64,000 nt of DNA from Streptomyces rubrogriseus (GCF_027947575.1 NZ_CP116256.1:4216001-4280000), one strand, 5' to 3'; positions 39,925 to 49,482 are shown, numbered from the stretch's first letter. Program-made: numbers and translations. The notes: generated from the letters alone by a model not told the origin.

Positions 39925-42306
39925 TCATGCCCGGGCAGCCGGCTCCTGCTCGACCACGGAGCACAGGCGCCGCGTGTGGTCCAGATGGCGTTCGGCTCCG
40001 GTCAGCGTGACCCTTGCGATCAGGCGTGGATCCGCACTGGAGGCGGCCAACCTCAGCTCCAGCTCGCCCGGTTCGACCACTCGCCGTCCGTCGCGTCCGG
40101 TGAACGATGCGAGATCGGCCGGGACCACGGCACGCAGGCGCCGGGCCTCACCCGGCTCCAGGTCGACCCGGGCATAGCCGACGAGGCGCTGCACCGGCTG
40201 GACGACGGAGGCGACCGGGTCGTGCAGATAGAGCTGGACGACCTCGGTCCCGGACCGCCCACCGGTGTTGCGGACGGTGAGGGCGAGGGTGAACTCGCCG
40301 TCCGTCGGCGCCTCCCGGGCGTCCACGATCAGGTCTGTCCAGTCGAACCGCGTGTAGGACAGGCCGTGACCGAAGGGGAACGCCGGTGTCGGGTCGACGT
40401 TGGACACCTCGCCGGCCTGGGCGAGCCTCGCTCCGAGGTAGGTGGCCGGCTGGGACCCCGGCCCGCGCGGCACGCTGACCGGGAGCCGTCCGGACGGGTT
40501 GACGCGTCCGCTGAGCACACCGGCGATCGCGTGAGTGCCCTCCTCACCGGGAAAGAAGGACTGCACGATCGCCGCGGACTCCTGCACGGCGCGGCCGAGG
40601 GAGTACGGTCGGCCCGCGAGCAACACGGTGACCAGGGGCGTCTCCACGTCCACCAGGGCGTCGAGCAGTTGCTGCTGCGCCCCGGGCAGCGCCAGCGTCT
40701 CGACGTCGCATCCCTCGCCGCTGGTGCCGCGCCCGAAGAGCCCGGCTCGGTCGCCGAGCACCACCAGGGCGATGTCGGCCTCGCGAGCCACCCGGGCGGC
40801 CTCGCCCAGCCCGGTGAGGTCGCCGTCGTCGATGCCGGTACCGCGGGCGACCGTGATCTCCGTGTCCGGGAACTCGGCGGCGAGGGCCTCGCGCAGCGTG
40901 GGCAACTCGATGCCGTGCGGGGTCCCGGGGTGACGGACGCCGATGTGCTGAGGGAAGGAGTAGCAGCCCAGTACGGCGACGGGCTCGTCGGCGTTGGGGC
41001 CGAGCAGGGCGATGCGGCGCGGCCTGTCGAGCGGCAGCGTGCCGTCGTTGCTCAACAGCACGACAGCCTCGTCGGCGACCGTGCGGGCCAGCGCGCGGTT
41101 CTCCGGAGTGTCCAGATCGATCCGACCGCGCAGGGCGGCCGGATCGTCGAGGTCCGCCCCTTCGAGTGCGGCCGGCAGAGGATTCCAGTCCGGATCGAGC
41201 AGGCCGAGCCTCGCCTTCTGGGTGAGTATCCGGCGAAGGGCCCGATCGACCGACGCCTCCGGAACACGGCCGTCGGCGACCGCCTCGGTCAGGGGAGCGC
41301 CGTAGGTCTTGACGTTGGGCAGTTCGACGTCGATCCCCGCTCGCAGCGCCAGGCCGGCGGCGTCGGACCACTCGGCCGCGACGCCGTGCAGGGTCTTGAG
41401 GAAGGCGATGGCGAAGTAGTCGGCGACGACGGTGCCCTCGAAGCCCCACGTGTCGCGCAGCAGCCCGGTGAGCAGCTCCTCGTCGGCCGCGGAGGGGACG
41501 CCGTCGGTGTCGGTGTAGGCGTTCATCACCGACCGCGCGCCGCCTTCCCGGATCGCCATCTCGAAGGGGGGCAGCAGGACGTCGGCGCGCTCCCGCGGGC
41601 CCATGGAGGAGGGCGCGAGGTTGCGCCCGGCGCGCGAGGCCGAGTAGCCGACGAAATGCTTGAGGGTGGCGACGATCCCGGCCGACTCAAGACCCTGCAC
41701 GTACGCCGTTCCGATGGTGCCGACGAGGTACGGGTCCTCGCCGATGGTCTCCTCGACCCGGCCCCAGCGGGCGTCGCGCACGACGTCCAGGACGGGCGCG
41801 AGTCCCTGGTGAACGCCGACGGCACGCATGTCCCGCCCGATGGCGGAGGCCATGCGCCGAACCGTTTCGGGGTCGAAGGTGGCACCCCAGGACAGCGGGA
41901 CGGGATAGGCCGTCGCGCCCCAGGCGGCGAAGCCGGCCAGACACTCGTCGTGGGCGAGAGCGGGGATGCCGAACCGGTTCGTGGCGGCGATCCGGGCCTG
42001 GGTGCGGGCCAGGGAGAGCGCTCCCAGGGCGGGGTCCACCGGAACCGTGCCGAAGGGCCGGGTCAGCTGGCCCAAGCCGGTGGGCAGAAGCGCGTCGAGA
42101 TCGACGGGCTCCTCCATGTCGTGCTGGTGGGGAGCCACTTCACCGCCCTGATCGGAGGCGCCCACCCAGACTCCGTACAGCTGGGCGGTCTTCTCCTGAA
42201 GGGTCATCGCGTCGATCAGGGCGTCGACTCTCGCGGTGACGGAAACGGTGGTGTCGTTCCAGCGGGAGACTCCGGCGGTGTTGTCTACGGCCACGTTGGC
42301 GTTCAC
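39925..42306 (-). CDS. bxlA: GH3 beta-xylosidase, last gene of the bxl operon
   Basis: A 793-residue cytosolic glycoside hydrolase. Domains in order: GH3 N-terminal barrel (about 20-350) with HFVGYSASRAGRNLAPS and the nucleophile Asp in TVVADYFAIAF; GH3 C-terminal domain (about 395-620) with VLGDRAGLFGRGTSGEGCDV; and an FnIII-like C-terminal domain (from about 660). No signal peptide is present. This fits a beta-xylosidase acting on imported xylo-oligosaccharides, and the gene order matches the bxlEFGA operon known from Streptomyces. The GTG at 42306 has GGGAGGGAAA before it; a GTG at 42318 is the alternative. It lies about 125 bases after bxlG. Confidence 0.87.
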   Translation of the reverse strand: MNANVAVDNTAGVSRWNDTTVSVTARVDALIDAMTLQEKTAQLYGVWVGASDQGGEVAPHQHDMEEPVDLDALLPTGLGQLTRPFGTVPVDPALGALSLARTQARIAATNRFGIPALAHDECLAGFAAWGATAYPVPLSWGATFDPETVRRMASAIGRDMRAVGVHQGLAPVLDVVRDARWGRVEETIGEDPYLVGTIGTAYVQGLESAGIVATLKHFVGYSASRAGRNLAPSSMGPRERADVLLPPFEMAIREGGARSVMNAYTDTDGVPSAADEELLTGLLRDTWGFEGTVVADYFAIAFLKTLHGVAAEWSDAAGLALRAGIDVELPNVKTYGAPLTEAVADGRVPEASVDRALRRILTQKARLGLLDPDWNPLPAALEGADLDDPAALRGRIDLDTPENRALARTVADEAVVLLSNDGTLPLDRPRRIALLGPNADEPVAVLGCYSFPQHIGVRHPGTPHGIELPTLREALAAEFPDTEITVARGTGIDDGDLTGLGEAARVAREADIALVVLGDRAGLFGRGTSGEGCDVETLALPGAQQQLLDALVDVETPLVTVLLAGRPYSLGRAVQESAAIVQSFFPGEEGTHAIAGVLSGRVNPSGRLPVSVPRGPGSQPATYLGARLAQAGEVSNVDPTPAFPFGHGLSYTRFDWTDLIVDAREAPTDGEFTLALTVRNTGGRSGTEVVQLYLHDPVASVVQPVQRLVGYARVDLEPGEARRLRAVVPADLASFTGRDGRRVVEPGELELRLAASSADPRLIARVTLTGAERHLDHTRRLCSVVEQEPAARA

Positions 42307-42432
42307 TTTCCCTCCCACGGCCCGCGGACCCTCGACGTGGGCCGTTACGGGCGAACAAGTAGACGAGCGGACTCGATGCGGGCCGGGGCGCGTCCGGGTT
42401 CCGGCACCGTCCGGGACCCGGGTCGGCGTCGG

Positions 42433-43329
42433 TCAACGACTGAATCCGGCGGTCAGACCGCTCAGCAGTTGACGGCGGCCGAACGCGTACAGGACCAGGA
42501 CGGGCAGTGTGGTGAGGACGACGGCGGCGAGGACGGCGGGGACGTTGACCCCGTACTGGCCCTGGAAGGTCCACAGCGCGAGCGGCAGCGTCCGGCGCTC
42601 CGGGCTCTGCGTGAGCACCAGCGGCAGCAGGAATCCGTTCCAGATGGTCAGGGCGTTGAAGATGGTCACGGTGAGGATGGCCGGCCGGGTGAGTGGTGCC
42701 GCCAGCCGCCACAGTGTCGTCCACTCGGTGGCGCCGTCGACCCGCATCGAGTCGAACAGTTCCTTGGGCACGTCACGGATGAAGTTGGCGAGCACCAGCA
42801 CCGACAGCGGGATGGCGAAGGCGATCGACGGGAGGATCAGCGCCAGCAGGGTGTCGTACAACTGCAGCTTGATGATGATCAGATAGACCGGGATCACCGT
42901 CGCCTGCAGCGGGATGGCCAGGCCCATGAGAAACAGCCCGTTCATCGCGCGCAGCAGCCGCATGCGCCAGCCCCGGACGATCGCGTAGGCCGCCATGAAG
43001 GAGAACACGACCGCCGGCACCACGGCGCCCGCGGTGACCACGACGCTGTTCAGGAAGTAGCGGAGGAAGTCGGACTCGATGACCAGCCGGTAGTTGTCCA
43101 GTGTCGGGTCGCCCGAAGGCACCAGCGGGTTGCTCGTGTAATAACGGCTCTGGGCCTTGAGGCTGGTGATGAGGGTCCAGTAGAGGGGCACGGCCACGAC
43201 CACGAGCCACAGCCATCCGGCCAGGCCGCCGGCCCAGTTGCGTCGGCGCGTCGGCTGGGGGGAGCGGCGTTGTCGTTCGCGTCGTGCGGTCTTGTGGGGT
43301 CGCCGAGCCTCGGGCAGCGTGGCGGTCAC
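42433..43329 (-). CDS. bxlG: ABC sugar transporter permease (MalG type)
   Basis: A 298-residue inner-membrane component with six transmembrane helices (the first at about 38-55, LAGWLWLVVVAVPLYWTLI). The EAA loop that docks the ATPase is VPKELFDSMRVDGATEWTTLWRLAAPL. The basic N-terminus (RRPHKTARRERQRRSPQPTRRR) stays inside. It starts at GTG 43329 directly after the TGA of bxlF (TGAGTG). With BxlF it forms the channel for xylo-oligosaccharides delivered by BxlE. No ATPase gene is in the operon, so a shared MsiK-type ATPase elsewhere is expected, as is normal in Streptomyces. Confidence 0.88.
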   Translation of the reverse strand: MTATLPEARRPHKTARRERQRRSPQPTRRRNWAGGLAGWLWLVVVAVPLYWTLITSLKAQSRYYTSNPLVPSGDPTLDNYRLVIESDFLRYFLNSVVVTAGAVVPAVVFSFMAAYAIVRGWRMRLLRAMNGLFLMGLAIPLQATVIPVYLIIIKLQLYDTLLALILPSIAFAIPLSVLVLANFIRDVPKELFDSMRVDGATEWTTLWRLAAPLTRPAILTVTIFNALTIWNGFLLPLVLTQSPERRTLPLALWTFQGQYGVNVPAVLAAVVLTTLPVLVLYAFGRRQLLSGLTAGFSR

Positions 43330-44232
43330 TCAGGCCCCCTCGAGTTGGCTCGCCCCGGCGTCGCGGCCCCCGAGCCGGCGCAGCAGCAGGGCGAGGGCCA
43401 GACCCACCAGGACGAGGATGACCGCGATGACGCTGGCCGGTCCCATCAGGCTGGCCTGGAATCCCCGCTTGTACATGTCCAGTGCCAGGACCCGGGTGGC
43501 ATCTCCGGGACCGCCCTCGGTCAGGACGAAGATGAGATCGAAGAAGGTCAGCGACCCGACCACCATCAGCGTGGACGAGGTGATGATCGTGTACCTCAGC
43601 TGGGGCAGCGTGATGCTGAAGAACTGCCGGATCCGTCCGGCCCCGTCCAACTGGGCCGCTTCGTAGAGGGAATTCGGAATCTGCTGGACACCACCCTGGT
43701 AGATCAGGGAGTGGAACGGGACGAACTGCCAGGAGACGACGAAGACGACGATGCCGAAGGCGAGCCCGGGCCGTCCCAGCCAGTCCTGGCTGAGCAGGGG
43801 CAGCTTCAACCCGGCCCCGAGCCCGAAGTTGGGATCCAGCAGGGCCTTGTACGCGATGGCGATGGCCGCGGAGCTGAGCATCAGAGGGACGAAGTACACC
43901 ACGCCGAGCACCGCACGGTAGCGCTGGCGGCCCGCCAGGAACGTGCCGAGCAGGATGCTCACCGGCGTCTGAACGGCCCACGACACCGCCATCACCATGA
44001 AGGTCACCCAGAGGGCGTGCGGCAGCCCGGGGTCGCTGAGCACCGCACGCCAACTGGTCAGCCCGGACTGGTGGATGGCGCCGATTCCGTCCCAGGTGGT
44101 GAAGCTCAGTGCGAAGACACCGACGAGCGGGACCACGGCGAAGCCGACGAAGACCACCAGGGCGGGTGCCGCCAGCCAGGGCAGGACGCTGCGCGCTCGG
44201 CGCTGCTGCGGGTGACCGGTGAGTGTGCTCAT
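43330..44232 (-). CDS. bxlF: ABC sugar transporter permease (MalF type)
   Basis: A 300-residue membrane permease with six predicted helices (first VLPWLAAPALVVFVGFAVV). The EAA motif reads IPNSLYEAAQLDGAGRIRQFFSITLPQL. It shows the family's FVLTEGGPGDATRVLALDMYKRGF near the C-terminus. Start ATG 44232 overlaps the bxlE stop (ATGA), so longer upstream frames are rejected. It sits between bxlE and bxlG, giving the standard binding-protein, permease, permease, hydrolase order. Confidence 0.88.
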   Translation of the reverse strand: MSTLTGHPQQRRARSVLPWLAAPALVVFVGFAVVPLVGVFALSFTTWDGIGAIHQSGLTSWRAVLSDPGLPHALWVTFMVMAVSWAVQTPVSILLGTFLAGRQRYRAVLGVVYFVPLMLSSAAIAIAYKALLDPNFGLGAGLKLPLLSQDWLGRPGLAFGIVVFVVSWQFVPFHSLIYQGGVQQIPNSLYEAAQLDGAGRIRQFFSITLPQLRYTIITSSTLMVVGSLTFFDLIFVLTEGGPGDATRVLALDMYKRGFQASLMGPASVIAVILVLVGLALALLLRRLGGRDAGASQLEGA

Positions 44233-45539
44233 GTGCCGATGACCGCGTTGAGGTTGGCGGCGAACTGCTCCGGGGAGAGGGACAGCTGGAACAGTTTGAC
44301 GATGTTGTCCAGGAGGGTCTCGGCGGCCGTCGGACTGAGTGCCTGGTCCCAGGACTGCACGAACGTCTTGGCCTTGCTGGCGATGCCGTAGTTGACCTGG
44401 AGGAAGTCGGCGCTCTTGGAGGCGGCCAGCAGCTTCTCCGTGCCCAGCCGGACCGGAACCGATCCGTTGTCGATCCAGGCCTTCACCTCGGCTTCCTGGA
44501 GGACCCCGGTGGCGAAGAAGTCCTTGGCGACCTTCTTCTCCTCGTCGGTGGCCTTCGAAGAGATGGACAGGTACTGGGCGGGGTTGCCGACCGCGTTGCT
44601 CGGGTCGCCCTTGCCGCCGTCGACGGGCGGGAAGTTCATGTAGCCCAGTTGGCCGCTGGAGACGAAGTCGCCGCCGTCGGCCTGCTGGATGCCGTACGAC
44701 CAAGCACCGTGCAGCATCATCGCGGCCTTGCCGGTGTACAGCAGCGCCTGGTCGGCGTTGGAGTCCGCCGTGATGGAGGAGAACCCCTTGATGAACCCGT
44801 CGGCCTTGACCAACTCCTGCACCTTGGTCAGCGCTTTGATGGCGTCCGGGTTCGACCAGGCGTTCTTCTCGCCCTCGATGACCGCTTGGAACACCTCGGG
44901 ACCACCGATGCGGTCGAACAGGAACTCCAGCCACATCATGTTCGTCCACCGGGACTGGCCACCGAGGGAGAGCGGCGCTATGCCCTTCGCGTTGAACCGG
45001 GGCACCAGAGCCATGAGGTCGTCCCAGGACTCCGGCGGCTCCACGCCGACCTGGTCGAAGACCTTCTTGTTGTAGTAGAGGATGATCGGCTGCACGGTCT
45101 CGCACGGGATCGCGTAGATCTTGCCGTCGACGGTGGCCGCGCCGAACGAGGAGGGGAACAGCCCCTTCTTGACCTCGGAGTGCTCGTCGAACCACGCCGT
45201 GAGGTCCTCGACCTGGCCCGCTTCCGCGTAGGTGCGCAGTGTTCCGCCGCCCCAGCCCCAGATGATGGTGGGCGCCTGTCCGGCACCGATGGCGGTCTTG
45301 ATCTTCGTTTTGTACGCGTCGTTCTGGAACGTCGTGTCGTCGATCCGGTCGTCGGGATGGGCTTTGTTGAACGCGTCTACCGCGCCGGCTCGGACGCCTT
45401 CCTGCGGCTGGCCGTTCAGGTACCAGTACGTGGCCCCGCCATCGCTCTTGCCGGGGCCGGACGAGCCGCAGGCCGCCAGTGCCGCTGAGGCCGGTACAGC
45501 GGCGGCCAGGCCGAGGAGGGTACGTCGGGAGAGCGCCAT
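44229..45539 (-). CDS. bxlE: Xylo-oligosaccharide-binding lipoprotein
   Basis: A 436-residue family 1 extracellular solute-binding protein. The signal MALSRRTLLGLAAAVPASAALAAC combines a Tat-like SRRTLLG with a lipobox (LAAC; lipidated Cys at about 24). The mature protein has YWYLNGQPQEGVRAGAVDAFNKAHPDD, IWGWGGGTLRTYAEAGQVEDL and IDNGSVPVRLGTEKLL, as in BxlE- and CebE-like proteins. ATG 45539 has GGAGACAAG upstream and begins the signal peptide. It is the first gene of the bxlEFGA operon. Two GAAAG...TTTCGAAAC...GCC elements lie 48 and 202 bases upstream, probably bound by the divergent LacI-type protein. Confidence 0.9.
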   Translation of the reverse strand: MALSRRTLLGLAAAVPASAALAACGSSGPGKSDGGATYWYLNGQPQEGVRAGAVDAFNKAHPDDRIDDTTFQNDAYKTKIKTAIGAGQAPTIIWGWGGGTLRTYAEAGQVEDLTAWFDEHSEVKKGLFPSSFGAATVDGKIYAIPCETVQPIILYYNKKVFDQVGVEPPESWDDLMALVPRFNAKGIAPLSLGGQSRWTNMMWLEFLFDRIGGPEVFQAVIEGEKNAWSNPDAIKALTKVQELVKADGFIKGFSSITADSNADQALLYTGKAAMMLHGAWSYGIQQADGGDFVSSGQLGYMNFPPVDGGKGDPSNAVGNPAQYLSISSKATDEEKKVAKDFFATGVLQEAEVKAWIDNGSVPVRLGTEKLLAASKSADFLQVNYGIASKAKTFVQSWDQALSPTAAETLLDNIVKLFQLSLSPEQFAANLNAVIGT

Positions 45540-45586
45540 GTCTTGTCTCCGCACTCGAGAGCCACCGGCTTCTCGTGAGTCATGGT

Positions 45587-45606
45587 GAAAGGTTTTCGAA
45601 ACAGCC
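45587..45606. promoter_or_regulatory. LacI-type operator near bxlE (site 1)
   Basis: GAAAG-GTTTTCGAAAC-AGCC, with a TTTCGAAA core. It matches site 2 at 17 of 20 positions in the same orientation and sits 48 bases before the bxlE start, a good place for repression. Confidence 0.7.
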
Positions 45607-45740
45607 TTCTCCGAACTCTGTGCGAGCAAATTAGGTTTCGGGCTGATGGCCTGTCAAGGGACGTGCATGCGCTTCTGAAAGTGCGCAAGAACCCTGCAAC
45701 TACGGGCCTGTACGGCTCCCGAGGTAGCCTCGCGCGCTAC

Positions 45741-45760
45741 GAAAGTGTTTCGAAACTGCC
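45741..45760. promoter_or_regulatory. LacI-type operator in the bxlE-bxlR spacer (site 2)
   Basis: GAAAG-TGTTTCGAAAC-TGCC with a perfect GTTTCGAAAC palindrome at 45747-45756. It lies between the divergent bxlE and LacI-type genes, 205 bases from the latter, and could serve both. Confidence 0.7.
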
Positions 45761-45964
45761 TGACCAAGGGTAGGCAGTTCAGGCAGTGATCTCTGCTTGA
45801 GCGCCCTCGATGCTGGTCAGACCGTGCCCGGACCGCAGGGCTTGTCGACGCCTCCCGGACGGGCTCGTGGCGGGGGTGCCGTACTGTTGACCGGTTCCAC
45901 CACCCGAGGTGCCGGCCCGACCGGCGACTCACGGCACCGGTGGACGAACACGGGAGGGGAACCG

Positions 45965-46990
45965 ATGCGACCGAACGCGAGACGCACCACTTTGGCGGAC
46001 ATCGCCCAAGCGGCCGGGGTCTCCGTCGCGACCGTGTCCAAAGTGGTGAACGGCCGCGGTGACGTGGCGCCGCAGACCCGAACCCGGGTGCAGGAGTTGC
46101 TGCACCACCACGACTACCTCGCCCCCGTGTTCCGCCACACCGAGGCCGTCGAAAGCCCGACCATCGAGGTGCAGTTCAAGGGCGGCCTGAAGCCGTACGT
46201 CGCCGAAACCCTGGAAGGGATCATCGACTCCGCCTCCGAACTGGGGGCTTCAGTGGTGATCAGCAAGGCGTCCAGTGCCCCGCACTGGGCCAGGGACCTG
46301 GTCTCCGCCGGGCGCCGCGCCGTCATCGCGGTCACCAGCGTGTACACCACGGCGCATCTGAACGAACTGGCACGGTCCGGGCTGCCGCTGGTCGTGTTGG
46401 ACCCCTTGCACCTGCCGGACAACCGGGTGAACAGCGTCGGGGCCACCAACTTCGCCGGCGGACTGACCGCGACGCAGCACCTGCTCTCCCTGGGCCACCG
46501 CCGCGTCGCCTACCTCGGCGGACCCGCCATGGCCGTCTGCAACCAGGCACGCATGCACGGCTACCGCGCCGCCATGGAGGCGGGAGGAGCCCAGGTACCG
46601 GAGGCCTACGTCCGGCCGGGAGAATTCACGTACGAGACGGGACTGCTCGGAGCCGCGGCACTGCTGGACCTGGGGGAGCCTCCGACCGCGATCTTCGCAG
46701 GCAACGACGAGATCGCCGTCGGGGTCGTCGAGACCGCTCGGGGCCGAGGCCTGCGCGTCCCGGAAGACCTGAGCGTGGTCGGCTTCGACGACACGAGCCT
46801 CGCCCAGATGTCCTCACCGCCCCTCACCACCGTGCGTCAGCCCCTGCGGGAGATGGGCGGTGCCGCCCTGCGCACCGCGCTCCGACTCGCCAACGGCGAG
46901 AAGGTCGAGTCCCACCACATCGAGCTCGCCACCGAACTCGTCGTACGCGCCTCGACGGCGCCGCCGTCCGAAGTGCCTCCGGATCGGTAG
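45965..46990 (+). CDS. bxlR: LacI-family repressor of the bxl operon
   Basis: A 341-residue LacI/GalR repressor. The headpiece is canonical (TTLADIAQAAGVSVATVSKVVNGRGDVAPQTR, hinge region HHHDYLAP). The periplasmic-binding-protein-like core ends with GLRVPEDLSVVGFDDTSLAQMSSPPLTTVRQPLREMG. ATG 45965 follows GGGAGGGGAACCG. It is divergent from bxlEFGA, the position of bxlR in known Streptomyces xylobiose loci. Xylobiose or a related sugar would be the inducer (family knowledge, not visible here). Similar CGAAA/TTTCG elements before the xylanase gene at 53101 suggest a small regulon. Confidence 0.87.
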   Translation: MRPNARRTTLADIAQAAGVSVATVSKVVNGRGDVAPQTRTRVQELLHHHDYLAPVFRHTEAVESPTIEVQFKGGLKPYVAETLEGIIDSASELGASVVISKASSAPHWARDLVSAGRRAVIAVTSVYTTAHLNELARSGLPLVVLDPLHLPDNRVNSVGATNFAGGLTATQHLLSLGHRRVAYLGGPAMAVCNQARMHGYRAAMEAGGAQVPEAYVRPGEFTYETGLLGAAALLDLGEPPTAIFAGNDEIAVGVVETARGRGLRVPEDLSVVGFDDTSLAQMSSPPLTTVRQPLREMGGAALRTALRLANGEKVESHHIELATELVVRASTAPPSEVPPDR

Positions 46991-46999
46991 TAACCGGCG

Positions 47000-47340
47000 T
47001 GTCCGGGCGGGGGACCGAGCAGTACTTCCCGTCGAGTTCCACGCAAGCAGGTCCAGGTGCCTACCGAGCACGACTGCCGGGGTGTCCATCCACCGCAGCA
47101 GCCGCCGTGTGCTCTCCGGCACCCGCTCCGCACCGCGCTCCACCCGGGCGAGCCCCGGCCGCAGGGTGGCGTGGGCCAGGCGAACAGGTGCCGACGCTCA
47201 TCGTCGTCGAGCTTGAGCGCGTCGGCGAGCGCGTCCAGGACTCCGTCGGACGGTCGTACCTCGCGACCTTGCTCCATCCGCTGGCAACAGTGCCTCGGGT
47301 GGTCAGCCTCGGCTCGATCACCCACAGAAGCGCGCATCTC
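47000..47340 (-). pseudogene. MmyB-type XRE regulator relic
   Basis: The minus strand from about 47300 encodes MEQGREVRPSDGVLDALADA, then LKLDDDERRHLFAW, the end of an XRE HTH. After a frame change it encodes ESTRRLLRWMDTPAVVLGRH and LDLLAWNST, the start of the MmyB domain. The first helices of the HTH and most of the ligand domain are gone. With the intact genes at 279 and 9634 this is the third member of the family in the window. Bases 47341-47527 show no gene. Confidence 0.68.
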
Positions 47341-47527
47341 GACTTCGAGGACCTGATGTCCGAGCGCGACTACCGGGCGAACCTGACGTCACGCGCCTGG
47401 GAACACCGGGGCCGGCTCGGACGGGTGATCGCGTGGCTCGGCCTGTTTGCCACCCAGTCGGCGGGTTCCGTCGACTGACATTCGCCGAGGAGGACGGGGA
47501 CGGGACCCGTTCGTCGGCGGCGGCAGG

Positions 47528-48376
47528 TCAGTCCGCGAACGCGGCCACATACGACTCCACGCACGACTCCGGTGTGGCCAGCGAGGTGACGACGTGGCTG
47601 TCGACGGTCGCGGGCGGATCGAACGGTACGTGGAGCAACCGCTCGGAGCGGAACCCGGCGAGCTGTTCGGCAGGCATCAGGGTCCAGGCCTCGGGGTCAC
47701 GGCCGACCTCCAGCAGTACGTTGGACAGGTCGCCGGCGGGCCGGCGGAGCGGGGTCACGGGCACGGCGGCGAGGAGCGCGTCGTGCAGCGGCGGGTCACT
47801 CTCCCGGGCGGGGAGCCTCAGCCCTCGGGGGTCAAGGTGATGCGGGCCGACCGCAGGCTCGCCGGCAGCGGCGTGGTCGCGCGCGAGCACCGCGTGCACC
47901 GGCTCGGACCATGCGCGCACCACCGTCACCGCCGACGAGGCGATCGTTCCTCGTACCAGCGCCACATCCAGCTCGCCGTCGCGGACCGCGGCCACTCGCG
48001 CGGCCACCGGGAGATCGACCAGTTCCAGTTCGGCAGGGCGCTCACTCACGCGCAGGCGCTCCAGCGCGCGGTCGAGCCGCCACATGGCGCACGACGCTGT
48101 CCCGATCCGCAGGGCCGCGGCCGGTTCCCCGGCCACCACCCGTACTCGCGCCGCCGCGGCAAGGGTCTCACGGGCCGCGCCGAGCACCCGTTCACCGGCC
48201 GGGGTGAGACGCACCCGCCGTGATGTGCGCTGGAGCAGCTGTACTCCGAGTTCGCGTTCGAGTCGGCTGATCTGCTGGCTCACCGCCGACTGCACGATGT
48301 TCAGCCGTTGTGCCGCCCGTCCGAAGTGCAATTCTTCGGCGACGGTCACGAAGTAGTGCAGCGCTCTGAGCTCCAT
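47528..48376 (-). CDS. LysR-family regulator
   Basis: A 282-residue LTTR. The winged helix is unmistakable (MELRALHYFVTVAEELHFGRAAQRLNIVQSAVSQQISRLERELG, RTSRRVRLTPAGE), followed by a linker helix and a periplasmic-binding-like effector domain. It is slightly short but complete, ending TSLATPESCVESYVAAFAD. It is divergent from a reductase gene with 147 bases between, in which an ATCACAT-G-ATGTGAT palindrome lies 12 bases from the LysR start, the usual autoregulatory position. It probably controls the reductase. Confidence 0.9.
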   Translation of the reverse strand: MELRALHYFVTVAEELHFGRAAQRLNIVQSAVSQQISRLERELGVQLLQRTSRRVRLTPAGERVLGAARETLAAAARVRVVAGEPAAALRIGTASCAMWRLDRALERLRVSERPAELELVDLPVAARVAAVRDGELDVALVRGTIASSAVTVVRAWSEPVHAVLARDHAAAGEPAVGPHHLDPRGLRLPARESDPPLHDALLAAVPVTPLRRPAGDLSNVLLEVGRDPEAWTLMPAEQLAGFRSERLLHVPFDPPATVDSHVVTSLATPESCVESYVAAFAD

Positions 48377-48387
48377 CTCTTTGATCT

Positions 48388-48402
48388 ATCACATGATGTG
48401 AT
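48388..48402. promoter_or_regulatory. LysR-type palindrome
   Basis: Perfect ATCACAT-G-ATGTGAT, containing a T-N11-A motif, located 12 bases upstream of the LysR start in the divergent spacer. Confidence 0.72.
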
Positions 48403-48523
48403 CGCTGCTGCATGAGACTGGTTCTTGTTCGCCCGGGACGTCATCGCTGTGATGGGTGAGACCGCCGCGGCGGCCGAGGAGTTCGGCCGCGGCAAGGCGG
48501 CGAGACCTGAACGGAGAACACAG

Positions 48524-49261
48524 GTGAGCCGAACGACCCTGGGAATCATCGGCACCGGCATGGTCGGCGTCGCGGTGGCCCGCCGCGCCGTCGACGCGGG
48601 TGTACACGTCGTCCTGAGCAACTCCCGCGGCCCCGAGACGCTGGCCGAACTGGTCGCGGAGCTCGGTGTCCGTGCCCAGGCGGGAAGTCCCGCCGAGGCG
48701 GCGGCCGCCGGTGATCTGGTCCTCGCCGCAGTACCGCTGGCAGCGCACGAGCGACTGCCCCGTGCGGCGCTGTCCGGCAAGACCGTCATCGACCCGATGA
48801 ACTACGCGCTGTACCCGGGCTTCTCAATTCCGCAACTCGACAGCAACGAGCTGACCTCCAGCGAACTGGTGCAGAGCCACCTCGCGGACAGCAGGGTGGT
48901 CAAGGCCCTGCACAGCATCGGACCCAGGCAACTGCTGGAACTCTTCCGCCCCGCCGGAGCCCGCGACCGCACAGCGATTCCTCTCTCCGGCGACGACGCA
49001 ACCGCGAAGAAGGAGGTGGCCGATCTGCTGGACCTCCTCGGCTTCGACACCGTGGACCTCGGCACGCTGGCCGAGAGCTGGCGCAGCGAACCCAACACCC
49101 CGCTGTACGCCCTGCCGTACGTCGGACAACCGCCGACCGGCCTCAGCTCCGAGGAGTTCGTAACCTGGGTCCAGCAAGCCGCCGGCGTCCCCGCACCCAC
49201 CGCCCGGATCAGGGACCTCGCTGCTGCCGCAGTGCGCGGTCCCGCGGGATTCCGGATGTAG
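48524..49261 (+). CDS. F420/NADP-type oxidoreductase (NADP_oxidored coenzyme F420-dependent family)
   Basis: A 245-residue Rossmann protein: TLGIIGTGMVGVAVARRAV is a GxGxxG dinucleotide site, followed by VVLSNSRGPETLAELVAELG, which resembles NADPH binding in F420:NADPH reductases, and KTVIDPMNYALYPGF. The C-terminal part (YALPYVGQPPTG) fits the same family. GTG 48524 has GGAGAA at good spacing; upstream in-frame residues are not conserved in character. It is the sole gene opposite the LysR regulator. It would reduce or oxidise an unknown small molecule using NADP(H); F420 dependence is not shown by the sequence. Bases 49262-49482 downstream hold no gene. Confidence 0.82.
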   Translation: MSRTTLGIIGTGMVGVAVARRAVDAGVHVVLSNSRGPETLAELVAELGVRAQAGSPAEAAAAGDLVLAAVPLAAHERLPRAALSGKTVIDPMNYALYPGFSIPQLDSNELTSSELVQSHLADSRVVKALHSIGPRQLLELFRPAGARDRTAIPLSGDDATAKKEVADLLDLLGFDTVDLGTLAESWRSEPNTPLYALPYVGQPPTGLSSEEFVTWVQQAAGVPAPTARIRDLAAAAVRGPAGFRM

Positions 49262-49482
49262 GTCACGCCTGCCGTCGCCAAGCTCACCGAGTTCTTCAAA
49301 ACGTACTTGGCATGATCGGCGGATCGGCGGGGGAGTGGCGTCGCCGGCCGAGTCGACTACGGGGCCCCTACACGCGCTTCTGCGCCCTCCAGCGGGAGTT
49401 CGCCACCACGCCCGGCAGGTATCGGCATGAGGCGCGGGTCGCTCCGCCGACGTTGGAACAGACGGACGGCCGTTCATGGGCC

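Noticed and set aside
39976-44391. A 1471-codon open frame on the plus strand opposite bxlA-bxlE
   Set aside because: It is a shadow frame typical of high-G+C genes. It has no recognisable motif and the minus strand carries clear GH3 and ABC transporter genes.
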